The translations under genes were made by a program, and so were the position numbers. Shown here piece by piece: positions 10,961-21,639 of a stretch of DNA of 64,000 nt. This DNA comes from Choristoneura fumiferana (lineage: Eukaryota; Arthropoda; Insecta; Lepidoptera; Tortricidae), in contig NC_133500.1 in NCBI RefSeq assembly GCF_025370935.1, positions 10,288,496-10,352,495 of the forward strand. The letters are read 5' to 3'. A model generated the notes under the pieces. It was given only the letters and a program-made list of their open reading frames with translations. It searched no databases and was not told the DNA's origin. Every line of letters begins with the position of its first letter. Positions within the stretch are counted from its first letter, which is position 1.

Positions 10961-11689
10961 ATTTGAGTACAATACTTACAACAAAACAAAATTATCGAAA
11001 TCGTTTTTTGCAAAAAATACACACCAATAAAAATTTCCCAACGGTGTTGCCTTTTCGAATAACTGCAATTTAAAAAGTCAGAACACTCGCTGTCGTTCCA
11101 AATTGGACTTTGTCAGGAAACATATAGAGTAAAAACTGTACAGGAACCTTATATTGTCATATAGTCTTCTGATGCGAAATGTCATCAAGAAACAATTCAC
11201 AAGATGGTTTAAATCGGCGATTATGTCGGTACTTCAGTCGCTTACTGCATTGTAACAATCGAGACACTGATGACAGCAATTTTATAACGGATTTCTTGTG
11301 TTGAGTTTAAGTAACAGGAGAGGCAGAGTCTTAACCTTAAAAATCGACTAAGTACAGCTAACAGAATCACGTACCAGGGTGGAACCATTTCATAATCAAT
11401 GTCGATGTGGCTCGCTAAAATCTTCGCGGTCTAGGAACCAATTTTAAATCCAGAAGAATTTTATCAAAAAGTGTGTGGGGGGGGGGAGAGGGAGGGCTGG
11501 TAAAATCTTAGACTTTGAATTTAACCCACTTCCATTTGCTGATTGCCTTGAAATTAAGTACCTATACTATACATAATGGTACGTTGGATGAAAATGCAAG
11601 TAATAATTAGCCGGAAGACTTCCAAACTTTTCTTTCTTTCATAGTTTATCGTTTGTATTTGTTTTTTATTTTTCTAAAATAAAGAGTTT
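10961..11689. other. No feature recognised; G-rich tract
   Basis: Only a G-run, GTGTGTGGGGGGGGGGAGAG, near 11,471 stands out. Bases 11,660-11,700 carry an AATAAAGAGTTTACACATG motif typical of local retroelement 3' ends. Confidence 0.35.
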
Positions 11690-11815
11690 ACACATGTATA
11701 ATATACTTAAAAGGCCTCTCCCTTAGAACGCCACAATGAAACACAACTTGTCACTTGCGTCCACCGGTTGCCCGCGACTCTCGCGATATTGTCAGTCCAC
11801 CTAGTGGGAGGCTAA
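11690..11815 (-). mobile_element. LINE 3' fragment (family C)
   Basis: GGCCTCTCCCTTAGAACGCC, ACTTGCGTCCACCGGTTGCC and GTCAGTCCACCTAGTGGGAG match the fragment at 14,503-14,680, with shorter relatives at 23,765-23,822 and 27,490-27,602. It resembles the end of a non-LTR element ORF; the clade is not assigned. Confidence 0.55.
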
Positions 11816-12721
11816 ATTACGAATACAATCGACAATATATATAAAGCCAGCAAAAAAAGTATTAAAAATCTCCGTTATTTACAAAAGTTAACGAAAATCA
11901 TTGATCGAGTCGGTTCGGGGAATCGATCAATAAAGATTCCCGATACCGGTAGATACTCCGGACCCGGTTCCTTAGTCATTTCTCCGGTCACTGCATTACA
12001 TTACGGAGCTGGTTTTTCGACAGTTTTTACATTGATACCCTGGGAGAGGTGTGGTTCGTACAAGTCATAGTTAAGTATCGTGAATGCCCGCGTTAAAACT
12101 GATATACTTACATATATATGTACTTATCAGTATTAAATTTTGTTTGAATCAATTATAATTGTTTTATGACTTTTGTGTAGGGTGGGTTCTTGCATCAATA
12201 GTTATTTGTGTCACGAAGGAGCAAAATGATCTATTAACAGCATGGGCGTTACATTGAATCCAGAATGCAGCGAAAGATTCAAGTGTTAACGCCCAAGATG
12301 AAAATAAATAATTTTGCTCTCGAGTGGCTCATACAACTTATCACACCGAGCATTAAGACTTAAAAAAAAACTAAATATAATTAAAGAGCAACCAGCATAG
12401 AAGATAGCTAGGTTTTACAATTACCAACTAAAAAAAATTGCATTTGCAAAAAAACACTTAGAAAAGCCTTGAACAGAAAAGTTGCACTTTGATCCCTCTC
12501 GTCAGGGAGGAAAAGTTACTTTTCTTCCAACTACGCTTTAATTTCATCATTCAACTGCACTAAATACCTAGCAAAAAGCGGGACTTTTCTGCTCTGGAGC
12601 AGAAAAAAATTATGAAAATCCTTTATTGCATTTTTTTTAATTGCACCACCAAAGAGGTATCACAAGTATTTTTGCTATAAAATTAAAAATGTCTAGTATT
12701 ATGTTGCTCAACCTGACGGTT
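11816..12721. other. No feature recognised
   Basis: AT-rich sequence without supported genes or repeats. Confidence 0.35.
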
Positions 12722-12910
12722 TTATGAAATTTGACAGATTGGGTACAAAAAATTGTTGCTACCAATCCTACCAAAAACAGTAAGTAGCCGTATATTAAAA
12801 AAAAATGTGTGTTTGGTTGGCCGACCTGGCGGCCATCCGAAATTTGACAGATCGCGGGTAAAACTATCTGCTACTAACTCTGCCAAAAAAAAGTAAGAAA
12901 TTAAAAAAAA
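12722..12910. repeat. Two-unit imperfect tandem repeat, period about 113 bp
   Basis: GAAATTTGACAGAT begins each unit at 12,726 and 12,839, and both continue through a TGCTAC and CTGCCAAAAA or CTACCAAAAA stretch to AGTAAG. The second unit is more GC-rich at its start. Confidence 0.55.
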
Positions 12911-13489
12911 AACAAATTGGCGGGAACCTTGCGAATTTTCCGTGGACATTTTTTGAGAGTGCGAATGTAAACTTACAAAAATGGAATCATCGAGTGCTAG
13001 TGACATTTCTTTCCTATTAATTGTTTAGCATTAGTTTTTTTTTCGTCTACTATTCCTGTAACAATTGAAAGATAAGCAGATTATGCACCTCGTATTAAGC
13101 AATTTATATTGCTCTCGTGCCTTCTAAAACGCTCGGGCTCCAAATCAGCACTCGGTGCAATAATAAATAATTTTCTGCTTGGTGCAACAATCTACTATTT
13201 CTGAATGAGAGGTGTGAAAAAATATAGGCGTCGCATCGACGACTCACGTCAATTTGTCAGTCAAGCCTATCAACTAATAGTTTCCATGCAAATCCTCATC
13301 CATTTCATACACACAAGCTCCCTGATAGCTTATCGCTGCGTCACTCACCCACGCTAAGGTACTCGTAACCTGATAGTCGATTGCATAAACATTTGTCCTT
13401 TGACTAGAATATAGAAATGAAAACGAGAATCCCGACCAAGGGACGTTTAACGTTTATTTGACTGGATGGCAAACGAGCAAGTGTGTGTA

Positions 13490-13614
13490 TGTACAGTTGA
13501 GTTCATAAACTGTGAGCAAAAATTTGATCAAAAATATCTGAACACGCTTCTACGCCGTGAACAATAGAGTCGTGTTCAGATATTTTTCATAAAATTTTTG
13601 CTCACATTTGTACA
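13490..13614. mobile_element. Palindromic MITE with TGTACA ends (family Q)
   Basis: TGTGAGCAAAAATTTGATCA and AAAATATCTGAACACG on the left mirror CGTGTTCAGATATTTTTCAT and AAATTTTTGCTCACA on the right, and both outer ends carry TGTACA. A diverged copy lies at 15,130-15,310. TACAGT-type ends next to TA fit, but do not prove, a Tc1/mariner origin. Confidence 0.65.
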
Positions 13615-13724
13615 TATGTTATGTATGAGCACTTCAAATTCGTTGTTTGCTAAAATTCTATTTTTGAGAACTTTCCGTACTTATGTAGAAATTTCACAAC
13701 ATTAGAAACTTCCTCGGAATGGAA

Positions 13725-14245
13725 GGCTATCGAGTGCTGATCACTGTCCCAAGAGTTGTCATGTGTAATTTTATGTCAAGAACGATGTAGATTAGGGATG
13801 GGCCTAAACTCGTTTTATATTCGGTTTAAATGCCGAACATTTGGCACTACAAAAAAAGAACCTACTTGTATTATTTTGACTGAAATTAAAAGAAAGTATG
13901 TCTGTCATATCAGTAAAATATGCATCAAAAATTCAATAAACTTAGTAGGTACCTACCTATTATTTTAATAAACATTTTGATTACAATTCGTAAATTAAAT
14001 TAAAAAAAAGTTTTGGTTCACAAATTTCGCAAAGTGAACATTGAGAAACATTAAGTATTTTTAATCATTAAAGGGTATTTTCAACTCGTATTTAAATTTC
14101 ACTAGAGGCAGTTTATTGAAGTGAAGTGAATTTTTTATTTTTACAGAATGTTCGGCCGAAGTTCGTATTCGGTTCAAACCAGATTCGGTCCTTCACTAAT
14201 ATACCTAGATGACTAGAGGGTGTCGTCTATTGGGCTAAAGCATGC
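13725..14245. repeat. Split family M element
   Basis: GAGTGCTGATCACTGTCCCA (13,733) and GGTGTCGTCTATTGGGCTAA (14,219) are the two ends of a family M unit separated by about 450 bp of other DNA, suggesting a later insertion. The inner part includes ATGTTCGGCCGAAGTTCGTA at 14,148, and nothing coding. Confidence 0.45.
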
Positions 14246-14502
14246 CAAACAGCAACTTTACATTTAAAAAAGATTCTCATAATATTCAGTCTAAATTTAG
14301 CACGCGTTCGACAGCGACTTGTTTACTGTTTACATCGCAGTTGTTTGTACTTACTGTTTGTTTAACTTGTCCAGATACACTGTCCCATATTTTCTGTAGG
14401 TATTTTCTTCGCGTGTACAAAGCTTTCCACTTTCCAGCATAGATCATGCATTTTATTGCGATAAAAGTATTCTAATGCATTCCCAAGAATCTCACTAATT
14501 CA

Positions 14503-14680
14503 TCATCATCAGCCTCTCCTAAGACCTCCCCCTTAGAACGCCACAATGCACGACAACTCGCCACTTGCATCAGTTTCCCGCAACTCTCACGATGTCGTCA
14601 GTCCACCTGGTGGGAGGCCTGCCAACGCTTCGTCTTCCGGTTCGCGGTCGCCACTCGAGGATATTTTTCTCTAACGGCTA
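14503..14680 (-). mobile_element. LINE 3' fragment (family C), best copy
   Basis: Starts with a CATCATCATC tail, then CCTCCCCCTTAGAACGCCAC, AACTCGCCACTTGCATC and GTCAGTCCACCTGGTGGGAG. On the minus strand this gives a GAT-tailed retroelement end related to, but distinct from, family B. Confidence 0.65.
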
Positions 14681-14684
14681 TCCT

Positions 14685-15075
14685 ACTAATATTATAAATG
14701 TGAAAGTTTGTGAGTGAGTATGTTTGTTACTTCTTCACGCTGAAACGGCTTGACGGATTTGGATGAAATTTGGCAAAAGTTAGTTTATAACCTGGAAAGA
14801 TACTTTTTATCCCGATATTCCGAAATTTGGTATGTAGGTGGCTGGACGTCTGGAATAACACATACCTAAGCTACTTTTTATCCCGATGTTTTCACGGGAT
14901 AGGGATAAAATCTTGAACTAAGTAATAACCGCTGGGCTTAGAGTCATGAAATTTGACATGGGTGTTTTAATTTAACGTCAATGAAAAGCACGATGTAATT
15001 TTAGGGAAGTCCCACGAGAATTTAATAAAATCTCGGAATTTCAATTCAACTGCTGTATCGGGTAAACGCTAGTCT
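14685..15075 (+). repeat. Interspersed repeat starting CTACTAATATTATAAATG (family E)
   Basis: CTACTAATATTATAAATGTG, AAAGTTTGTGAGTGAGTATG, CTGAAACGGCTTGACGGATT and TACTTTTTATCCCGATATTC are hallmarks of a very common non-coding lepidopteran repeat. The TTTTTATCCCGAT segment occurs twice here (14,804 and 14,876). Other pieces lie near 27.3, 34.06, 38.3, 42.7, 57.8 and 61.37 kb. Confidence 0.65.
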
Positions 15076-15129
15076 GTTAAATAAAAATAAAATCTTAAAT
15101 GGTAGCCAAAGTACACCATAATATCTGTG

Positions 15130-15314
15130 TTGTATTGTACAGTCGAGCTCTTATACAATGTGAGCAAAAGTTTGATAAAAAATATAACCAGTGGAACTTA
15201 GAACCTCCGCCTTTTTTGAAGTTGGTTAAAAATATGTGGACACTGCTCTATTGTTTACGGCATGGAAGCGTGTTCAGATATTTTTGGTTGAATTTTTACT
15301 TAGAAGTACATAAG
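15130..15314 (+). repeat. Diverged family Q element cut by a family H insertion
   Basis: GTACAGTCGAGCTCTTATAC, TGTGAGCAAAAGTTTGAT and CGTGTTCAGATATTTTTGG follow the family Q order. The right end stops at 15,314, where the H element begins. Confidence 0.5.
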
Positions 15315-15743
15315 AATGAGGGCTATCGTTTTTTATCTCACTAGATGGCGCACTGTTGCGTGAGGTTTTTAAGTATGGCTTTCAAAGTCTGTTATTACGG
15401 GCGTGAAGACAAAGTTTAGATTAAAATCATTTTTAATATACCTTAAAACCGTACCATAAAAATATCGAGCATGCCACAGTGTTGCATAGTCCCCGTTTTG
15501 TTCGGAAAAAAGGGAGGAAAAAGGTTTCCGAAAGACAAAACTGTCTCAAAACACAGACATTCATTGCCCCGGAACGCATAATTGCCATAATTAATTTCAG
15601 ATAATGCAAAATATTCACAAAATTATTCTAATTATAAATAAACCCGCGTAGCTCACCCAAAAAACTATGAGATTTGACATTTCAGAGACCTCACGCTACA
15701 CTAGCGCCTCTAGTGGCGAATTAATACGCGATAGCCCTCATTG
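15315..15743 (-). mobile_element. MITE of family H, copy 2
   Basis: Inverted relative to copy 1 and almost identical along its full length, from AATGAGGGCTATCG to TAGCCCTCATT. The 61-codon incidental frame is intact with two substitutions. The close match suggests recent movement. Confidence 0.82.
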
Positions 15744-15764
15744 GACTGTAATTCTTTGATGTAC

Positions 15765-16060
15765 ATAATTACAAGCTTTTATTTAGTTTCACCTGTCCCG
15801 TTGTCTGCCTGTCTGTCTGTCTGTACAATCAAATCTTGCAAGTTAAATTTGACCAGCTTCCAGTAGTCAGATTGACTTAAAATTTGGAATACTTATACAA
15901 TAATCTAGTACATGACATCCTGGTAGTCCAGCAAGGATCATTTCGCAGGACGGAACTCTTCAACGCTTAATAGCATTGACTTGAAATTTGGTATGCAAGT
16001 GTAGTTTGGGTGACAATGCAAGTACAGTCAACAAAAAGTACAGTCAGCAAAAAAAGCTTG
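15765..16060 (-). repeat. Family I repeat, copy 1 (inverted)
   Basis: Contains GCTTTTATTTAGTTTCACCT, GTCTGTCTGTCTGT, ATCTTGCAAGTTAAATTTGA and TTTGGGTGACAATGCAAG. It is the inverse of 16,990-17,315, so the two form a pair around about 0.9 kb. Other copies are at 21,195-21,490 and 29,045-29,220. Confidence 0.65.
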
Positions 16061-16542
16061 TATTGGAAATGATTTTTTTATGGTTAGGTTCTTAAAACAG
16101 AGAACGAAATATAAATAGGCGAAAGATTTAGACGTTTGTTTTCAGCTTTGTTATTTTGGATATTATTCAACTTTCTTAAAATCTTCTATTCAATAAACTA
16201 TTGTGCTTTATAAAGTACATGAAGCCGTTGTCCTTAGTATTAATTTGTTTTTTTATAAAGTAACTACACGAGGACTTACGAGGCTACTGATATTAGGCAA
16301 GTAATACTAACCCGTTATCTTCTATCGATCAAAGATCTACGCTTCAAAACACATTCGAAAACTAGCACGAAATTTATCTCTATCTATGGCAAGCTAGCTC
16401 CCATCTACTGATAATAATAGTTGTGAATGGAAAACTCCAACCTACGTGTTTCCTACGAACCTAAATGATTAAAATAAAATGAAATAAAGTTAGTAGGTAC
16501 CTATGGGGATTTTCATTTGTTTCCGTAAAGCGATGGATCAGT
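16061..16542. other. No feature recognised between repeats
   Basis: AT-rich spacer within the family I inverted pair; nothing coding. Confidence 0.35.
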
Positions 16543-16653
16543 ACAAAATTCGAAAATCGAAGTTCGTATCGTACCGTCCCTCTCACTCTCGTATTAAGTA
16601 TTAGCGTCAGCGGGACAACAAGATACGAAGTTCGAATTTTGCATTTCGTAGTA
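16543..16653. mobile_element. Hairpin MITE (family J)
   Basis: ACAAAATTCGAAAATCGAAG and CCGTCCCTCTCACTCTCGTA on the left mirror AAGATACGAAGTTCGAATTT on the right. It directly abuts another J copy. Confidence 0.65.
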
Positions 16654-16655
16654 TA

Positions 16656-16794
16656 GCAGCAGGGCCACTACGAAACCCGAAACTAGAAGTTCGTGTCGTG
16701 CGTTCCCTCTCGCTCTCGTATTAAATCGCATAAGTGTCAGAGGGACCGCACGACACGAACTTCGAGTTTCGAGTTTTGTAGTAGCCCCTCTGGC
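16656..16794. mobile_element. Hairpin MITE (family J), adjacent copy
   Basis: GCAGCAGGGCCACTACGAAA, GAAGTTCGTGTCGTGCG, then TAAATCGCATAAGTGTCAGA and the inverse arm ending AGTAGCCCCTCTGG. Two J hairpins back to back suggest insertion at or beside an existing copy. Confidence 0.7.
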
Positions 16795-16989
16795 CCGAAG
16801 TCGGAGTGCAGGAACATCTGTTGGTGCTTAGCCGGCACTTGGATTCTAAAAAAGCAGAAAATGCTTATTAACATGGGCATGAACATTTGATGCTTTACAA
16901 TATGTATGATGCATTTATTTTTGAAAAACCTCGCACGCGTGTGTGAACGAGAAAACTAGCTCGGGGTTTCAACTTAAATTAGTTATTGG

Positions 16990-17315
16990 TAAACATTTTT
17001 TTGTGCTGACTGTAATTTTTGTTGGCGCTACTTGTATTGTCACCCAAACTACATTTGCATACTAAATTTCAAGTCGATGCCATTAACCGATGAAGAGTTC
17101 CGTCCTGTGGAGATTCTGATAATCCTGGCCGGACTACCAGAATGCCACTGCCTAATTATTGTATTGTCACGCAAGTTACATAAATATGTATATCAAAATT
17201 CAAGTCAATCCAACTACTAGAAGTGGGTCGAATTTAACTTGCAAGATTTGATTACATACAGACAGACAGGCAGACAGACAACGGGACAGGTGAAACTAAA
17301 TAAAAGCTTGTAAAA
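16990..17315 (+). repeat. Family I repeat, copy 2
   Basis: Runs from TGCTGACTGTAATTTTTGTT through GATTCTGATAATCCTGGCCG and TTTAACTTGCAAGATTTGAT, a GACA/GGCA tract and GACAGGTGAAACTAAATAAA. The GCTGACTGTA end resembles mariner-type ends, but no TA duplication is clear. Confidence 0.65.
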
Positions 17316-17463
17316 AATGTGACTTGCCTCCTGGGCCAGGTTGGGTACGCCCCTGGTCGTCCTGATACTTCTGATCATACAAGAAAGAATAACTAAGGCA
17401 AAACATTGATACATAATCTATAACAAACTTTTGCATTTATAATAATTAGAATTTCTAATTAGG

Positions 17464-17696
17464 AAAAAAACCCGACTGACTTAAAAACTAAAAGGAAGAA
17501 AATAAGTCTAGTGGTCTAGAACACTGTCAAGAAGCTCATTGAAGGTTCAAGAGTCGGGACCCATTACCAAGATTTTTTGAGCTGGTTACGATTTGAATGG
17601 GTCCCGACTGTTGAACCTTAAATGAGCTTCTTGAAAGTGTTCTAGACCACTAGACTTATTTTCTTCCTTTTAGTTTTTAAGGCAGTCGGGTTTTTT
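17464..17696. mobile_element. Palindromic element with about 100-bp inverted repeats (family R)
   Basis: The left arm AAAAAAACCCGACTGACTTA, AAGTCTAGTGGTCTAGAACA and GTCGGGACCCATT is mirrored by a right arm ending CCTTTTAGTTTTTAAGGCAG TCGGGTTTTTT, with only a few mismatches and a loop of about 25 bases. Fragments occur at 8.52-8.61 and 26.60-26.66 kb. No ORF; it is a foldback-type or MITE element. Confidence 0.75.
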
Positions 17697-17869
17697 GATT
17701 TTTTAAATTTAATGTTTTTTATTTTATACTTTTTTGATATTGCTGTGAAAATAGTAGATTAAAAGTATTATAACTATATTAAGAATGGGCTAATTATTAG
17801 TTTTCATTTGATTCCCATATTGATACAATACAAAATTATTGTTTTTATTCCTTCGCCATATTTTTTTTC

Positions 17870-18075
17870 GCAGACGCCATATTGAAACCCTGTATTATTG
17901 TATTATGTACCCTGTCACTCCGACAGTTATGACGAATCCAATGACACCTCATATGTTACAATCCGTCCAGCCGTTTAGGCTGCAGCGAGGACCAAAGAAA
18001 TGGACATACATACCCACATACATACATACATACGCTCAAAAACATAACCCTCCTTCGGGCAGTCGGGTAATAAAA
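17870..18075 (+). repeat. Interspersed repeat with CAGCCGTTTAGGCTGCAGCG
   Basis: GTCCAGCCGTTTAGGCTGCA, a CATACATACATA tract and ATAACCCTCCTTCGGGCAGT resemble the end of a common lepidopteran dispersed repeat. It is single-copy within this window, so the call rests on general resemblance. Confidence 0.4.
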
Positions 18076-18332
18076 AGGCGCATTTTGATACATTTCCAGT
18101 GGCCATATAACGTATAATCATGGCTAAAAAATGGAATAATAACATTTTATCACCGGAATTGCTAAACGATTGCGTATCGGTTTCACTGTTCAATAAAACA
18201 TGCTGGATAACTCTGACTTGTTTAGAAAAATACGCTGATAAATGCCCTTTCAGTGTTTTTCCTAAGCCCGATACGATAAAAGCGTAATTTAAAATAATTT
18301 AGCAATACATACGCCTTACTAAACTGCCTTTT

Positions 18333-18545
18333 TAACCTCCGACGCAAAAAGAGGGGTGTTATAAATTTGACCGCTATGTGTGTCTGTTTGTATGTGGCAC
18401 CGTAGCTCTTAAACGGGTGGAGCGATTTGAACGCGGTTTTTTATTTGAAAGCAGGTTTTCTAGCGATGGTTTCTTGGTATGTTTTATCAAAATCGGTTCA
18501 GCCCTTTTTGATATATTGAACTTTGAAGTGAGTTTTCCAACTTTT
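18333..18545 (+). repeat. Family F repeat, copy 1
   Basis: CGACGCAAAAAGAGGGGTGT, ACCGTAGCTCTTAAACGGGT and AAAATCGGTTCAGCC mark a family whose other copies lie at 48,945-49,157 (-), 56,870-57,045, 57,365-57,591, 57,592-57,780 and 59,780-59,935. Non-coding. Confidence 0.65.
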
Positions 18546-18566
18546 TGTTCGTTAGGTTATTTGAAT

Positions 18567-18760
18567 ATATAATAAAGGGCAAACGAGCTGGCGGTCACCT
18601 GATTGAAAGCAATCACCGCCGCCTATGGACACCTACAACATAAGTTCAGTTACAGATGAGTTGCCGGCCCTTTGAGAAAGGAGCCTCGTTTTTAGGGTTC
18701 CGTAGTCAACTAGGAACCCTTATTTAAAGATACCTAACTAAACTAAATATGTAAAATACC
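18567..18760 (-). repeat. Retroelement 3' tail plus family G end
   Basis: GGGCAAACGAGCTGGCGGTC, ACCGCCGCCTATGGACACCT and TTGCCGGCCCTTTGAGAA are the complement of a common lepidopteran retroelement 3' end. Bases 18,693-18,725 are a family G end, TTTAGGGTTCCGTAG. Confidence 0.5.
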
Positions 18761-18879
18761 TTTTATGCTTTGCTGGAAATGAGCAACTATTGATACATAC
18801 TTTTGTGATTTATCATTACACTACTCAGTTAACAATTAATAAATTACCTATACTTATTCACTTAGGTACTTACTATAGT

Positions 18880-19094
18880 ACAGTACAGTAGTAGTAGTGT
18901 GGTAGTATAGTACGAGCTTTGCGGTGAAGGAAAACATCGTGAGGAAACCTGCACAAACCTGCGAAGCAATTCAATGGTGCGTGTGAAGTCCCCAATCCGC
19001 ACTGGGCCCGCGTGGGAACTATGGCCCAAGCCCTCTTGTTCTGAGAGGAGGCCTGTGCCCAGCAGTGGGACGTATATAGGCTGGGATGATGATG
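18880..19094 (+). mobile_element. tRNA-derived SINE, 5'-truncated, 12-bp target duplication, filler at 5' end
   Basis: Body and tail of the main SINE, from GAGCTTTGCGGTGAAGGAAA to a GATGATGATGA end. Exact repeats ACTTACTATAGT lie at 18,868-18,879 and 19,095-19,106. Between the left repeat and SINE sequence are about 33 bases rich in GTAGTA and ATAGTAC that do not belong to the SINE. Confidence 0.88.
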
Positions 19095-19125
19095 ACTTAC
19101 TATAGTGTGGGGGACGCCATAATAG

Positions 19126-19415
19126 AGAAATAATAGCCAAGCGAATTAGCTTGTTGAAGTGGCAATGGGCAGTATTGGGCAGGCCATATAGCACGGAGAA
19201 CGATGGTCGTTGGGCCGAAAGGTTCTCGAGTGGAGACCGCCGATCGGCAAGCGCAGCGTAGGACGTCCACCAACGAGATGGACGGATGACCTGGTTAAAG
19301 CCGCGGGTTCACGGTGGATGCAGGCCGCTGCCAACCGAAGCGACTGGAGGTCTATGGGGGAGCCCTATGTCCAACAGTGGACGTCCTGTGGCTGATATGA
19401 TGGTGATGATGATGA
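19126..19415 (+). mobile_element. RTE-like LINE 3' end (family B), clearest copy
   Basis: The frame reads GRKVLEWRPPIGKRSVGRPP, TRWTDDLVKAAGSRWMQAAA, NRSDWRSMGEPYVQQWTS, ending in a stop and a GATGATGATGA tail. This is the basic C-terminal tail found after the reverse transcriptase in many lepidopteran RTE-like LINEs; the clade name is inference. Only the last part of the ORF survives, so the copy cannot move itself. Confidence 0.85.
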
Positions 19416-19830
19416 GTTTGAAATTGATTGCGACATTTGCAAATCTGTCTGTGAATACATAAAAATGTAGGTATTTATTAGATAAGATTTACATAAACAT
19501 GTATGAATAACATAAAAACAATATAATGTTTACTAAAAATAGAAAATATTAATCATTGCAACATACAAACATAGGAAACTACTTTGGCTACAAGTATCTT
19601 CATTGAACAATAAATCAACGTAATAGCGGACTTATCTTATCGGAGAGTTTGCTCCAGTGAACCCTGGGCCCCTTATATTTCACAATGACGACAGAAATGT
19701 ACTTTAGGTCCCGTTTAATTGAAATGTGAATGCATTTCTAGACCCAGACATCGTCTGATAAATCTAGACTGAAACAAGGTTGGTGCTGTTATTGATACAA
19801 TGTAGATGATTATTTCGCAAGTATTAAAAA
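19416..19830. other. No feature recognised
   Basis: AT-rich spacer between a LINE fragment and the TIR element at 19,832. Confidence 0.35.
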
Positions 19831-19831
19831 C

Positions 19832-20206
19832 TTATAAATAGAGAGCGGATTTGAAGTAGCGATTACAAGTTTAATATGGATAAGACTATGACAAGTAAGT
19901 ATTTATATTTCATATCAACTGTACAAAAAGGTGGGTAATAAATATGATCTATTATGTTTGAGCTATATAAAACTCCTTTAATTAGAATAAAATATTTTTC
20001 TTTACATAGAGTTTGTTGCAAGAATAACATTTATTGAATTTAATTACCTATAAGATTGCATTGCGGTAAGTAATAAGATAACTGTAAGACCAATAAACAA
20101 CATGATTATCTAATAAATAAAATCTATCTATCTATCTAACCAACCGCACTAGTCATATCCATATTAAACTTGTAATCGCTACTCCAAATCCGCTCTCTAC
20201 TTATAA
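19832..20206. mobile_element. 375-bp TIR element with 56-bp inverted repeats
   Basis: The left arm TTATAAATAGAGAGCGGATT, TGAAGTAGCGATTACAAGTT, TAATATGGATAAGACT is matched by the inverted right arm 20,151-20,206 with about three mismatches. The interior is AT-rich, has no ORF, and holds an ATCT microsatellite (20,118-20,137). No clear target duplication and no second copy in the window. Confidence 0.75.
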
Positions 20207-20244
20207 ACATATTATCATAATTATAATTAGGTAATTTCCAATCG

Positions 20245-20405
20245 GGGTTTTATTGACAGGCGAAATATCGCTAGATGGCGTTAGTGTCGTGAGGTTTGGC
20301 GTTACAGTCTTGCTTGTGATTGGCCAATTTAGTTATTTAACTAATCACAAACGCGGTCAAATGTGACACTTGTCTAAAATACCTCAAGATACTATCGCTG
20401 ACTAG
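20245..20405. mobile_element. Family H-like short TIR element
   Basis: AATATCGCTAGATGGCGTTA GTGTCGTGAGG resembles the right terminal motif of family H. The core has the hairpin TTGTGATTGGCCAATTTAG paired with AACTAATCACAA. The right end TACCTCAAGATACTATCGC mirrors the left loosely. Probably a distant relative. Confidence 0.45.
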
Positions 20406-21194
20406 CTTATTAAATCGAGGAAACAACTGCGTCCGTACGCGGGGGAGAGGGGGGAACCTCTCCATTTATTAAAAAAAAATCTACCCTGGTACGAAATTTT
20501 GTTCTGGAAAATGAGAAAAGTATGAATTGTAGGATTTGCAGGTAAAGTCGAGAGCACATATGAAACTTTTCACTTGCAGTACGAGCCTTGATCGATCAAG
20601 CAAGTCAAGTCAAAGACAGGACTACGGTTTGCTTTCTTTACATTTGTGGCAACATTTTTAGAATCTCTAGGGGGGCAGCTGCCCCTCCCTGTACCCCTTG
20701 GTAACGTCCTTGAGAACCCTGTTAAAAAGTCGAGACCATTTAAAATCGCGACTAAGTAGGAAACTAGGATTCAAATTATCATTTTGAAACTTTTAACGTT
20801 ATGGATTACTTATGATAGTCGAACAAATTAAAAATTTCAAGCCCAAATCCCCCTGCTAAGCATCGTGCATTAAGATTTATGATCCATAGAGTCATAAATA
20901 ATTATTACCGACCACCCTTCTGTCATAAAGTTCGTGAAGAACCTCCATTGACATGGAATTAGGCGCATTGTTGGTGAATTGTTGCGACGAAGTATAGGTT
21001 TTATTATTTAAGTACAGCTACGGTGTTGAGAAGTGATGGCTTTCGGTTATTACTTAAAATTCTTATCAGATCTATATGAGAAGTTCAGATGGTGAGTCAG
21101 ATAATAATAATAATATAGTAGTTTTTTTTCAAAAAGCCATGGTAACCCTGTAGTTTGATTTGCACCTTAGAGTTATTAATGAAAATAAAGAATA
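20406..21194. other. No feature recognised
   Basis: Mostly AT-rich. Bases 20,880-20,950 resemble a small repeat piece also hinted near 28.07 kb (GACCACCCTTCTGTCA against GACCACCTCTCTGTCA). Confidence 0.35.
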
Positions 21195-21490
21195 AAAGTT
21201 TTTGTTCATAATTTCATTATTAATACAAGCCATTTTGCGGACTGTTTTGCATTGCATTGCCGTCCGAATTACATTTCCGTACTAAATTTTATGATGCCAT
21301 TGAAGGTTGAGAAATTCCGTCCTGCGGAGACGATCCTGGCCGGACCACTAGGATGTCATTACTAGATTATTGTATTGTCAGCAGATTCACATAATTATGC
21401 CAAATTTCAAGTCAATCCGACCTCTGGAAATGGGTCCAATTTAACTTGCAAGATTTGACCCGAACATACCAAAATACATTGTAAGTTAAA
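21195..21490 (+). repeat. Family I repeat, copy 3
   Basis: Follows copy 2 in order: ACTAAATTTTATGATGCCAT, GATCCTGGCCGGACCACTAG, TTTCAAGTCAATCCGACCTC, TAACTTGCAAGATTTGAC. Clearly more diverged than copies 1 and 2. Confidence 0.55.
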
Positions 21491-21639
21491 GAAAAGAATA
21501 AATGAATGAATGAAAAAAGTTTATTTAACACACACATAATATAATAGTTACACACAAAAGTTACATAAATAGTTGAAATATAAAATATGAATAAAAATAT
21601 ATATAAAACCTATAAAGCTTGTAAAAGCTCGGCGTATAA

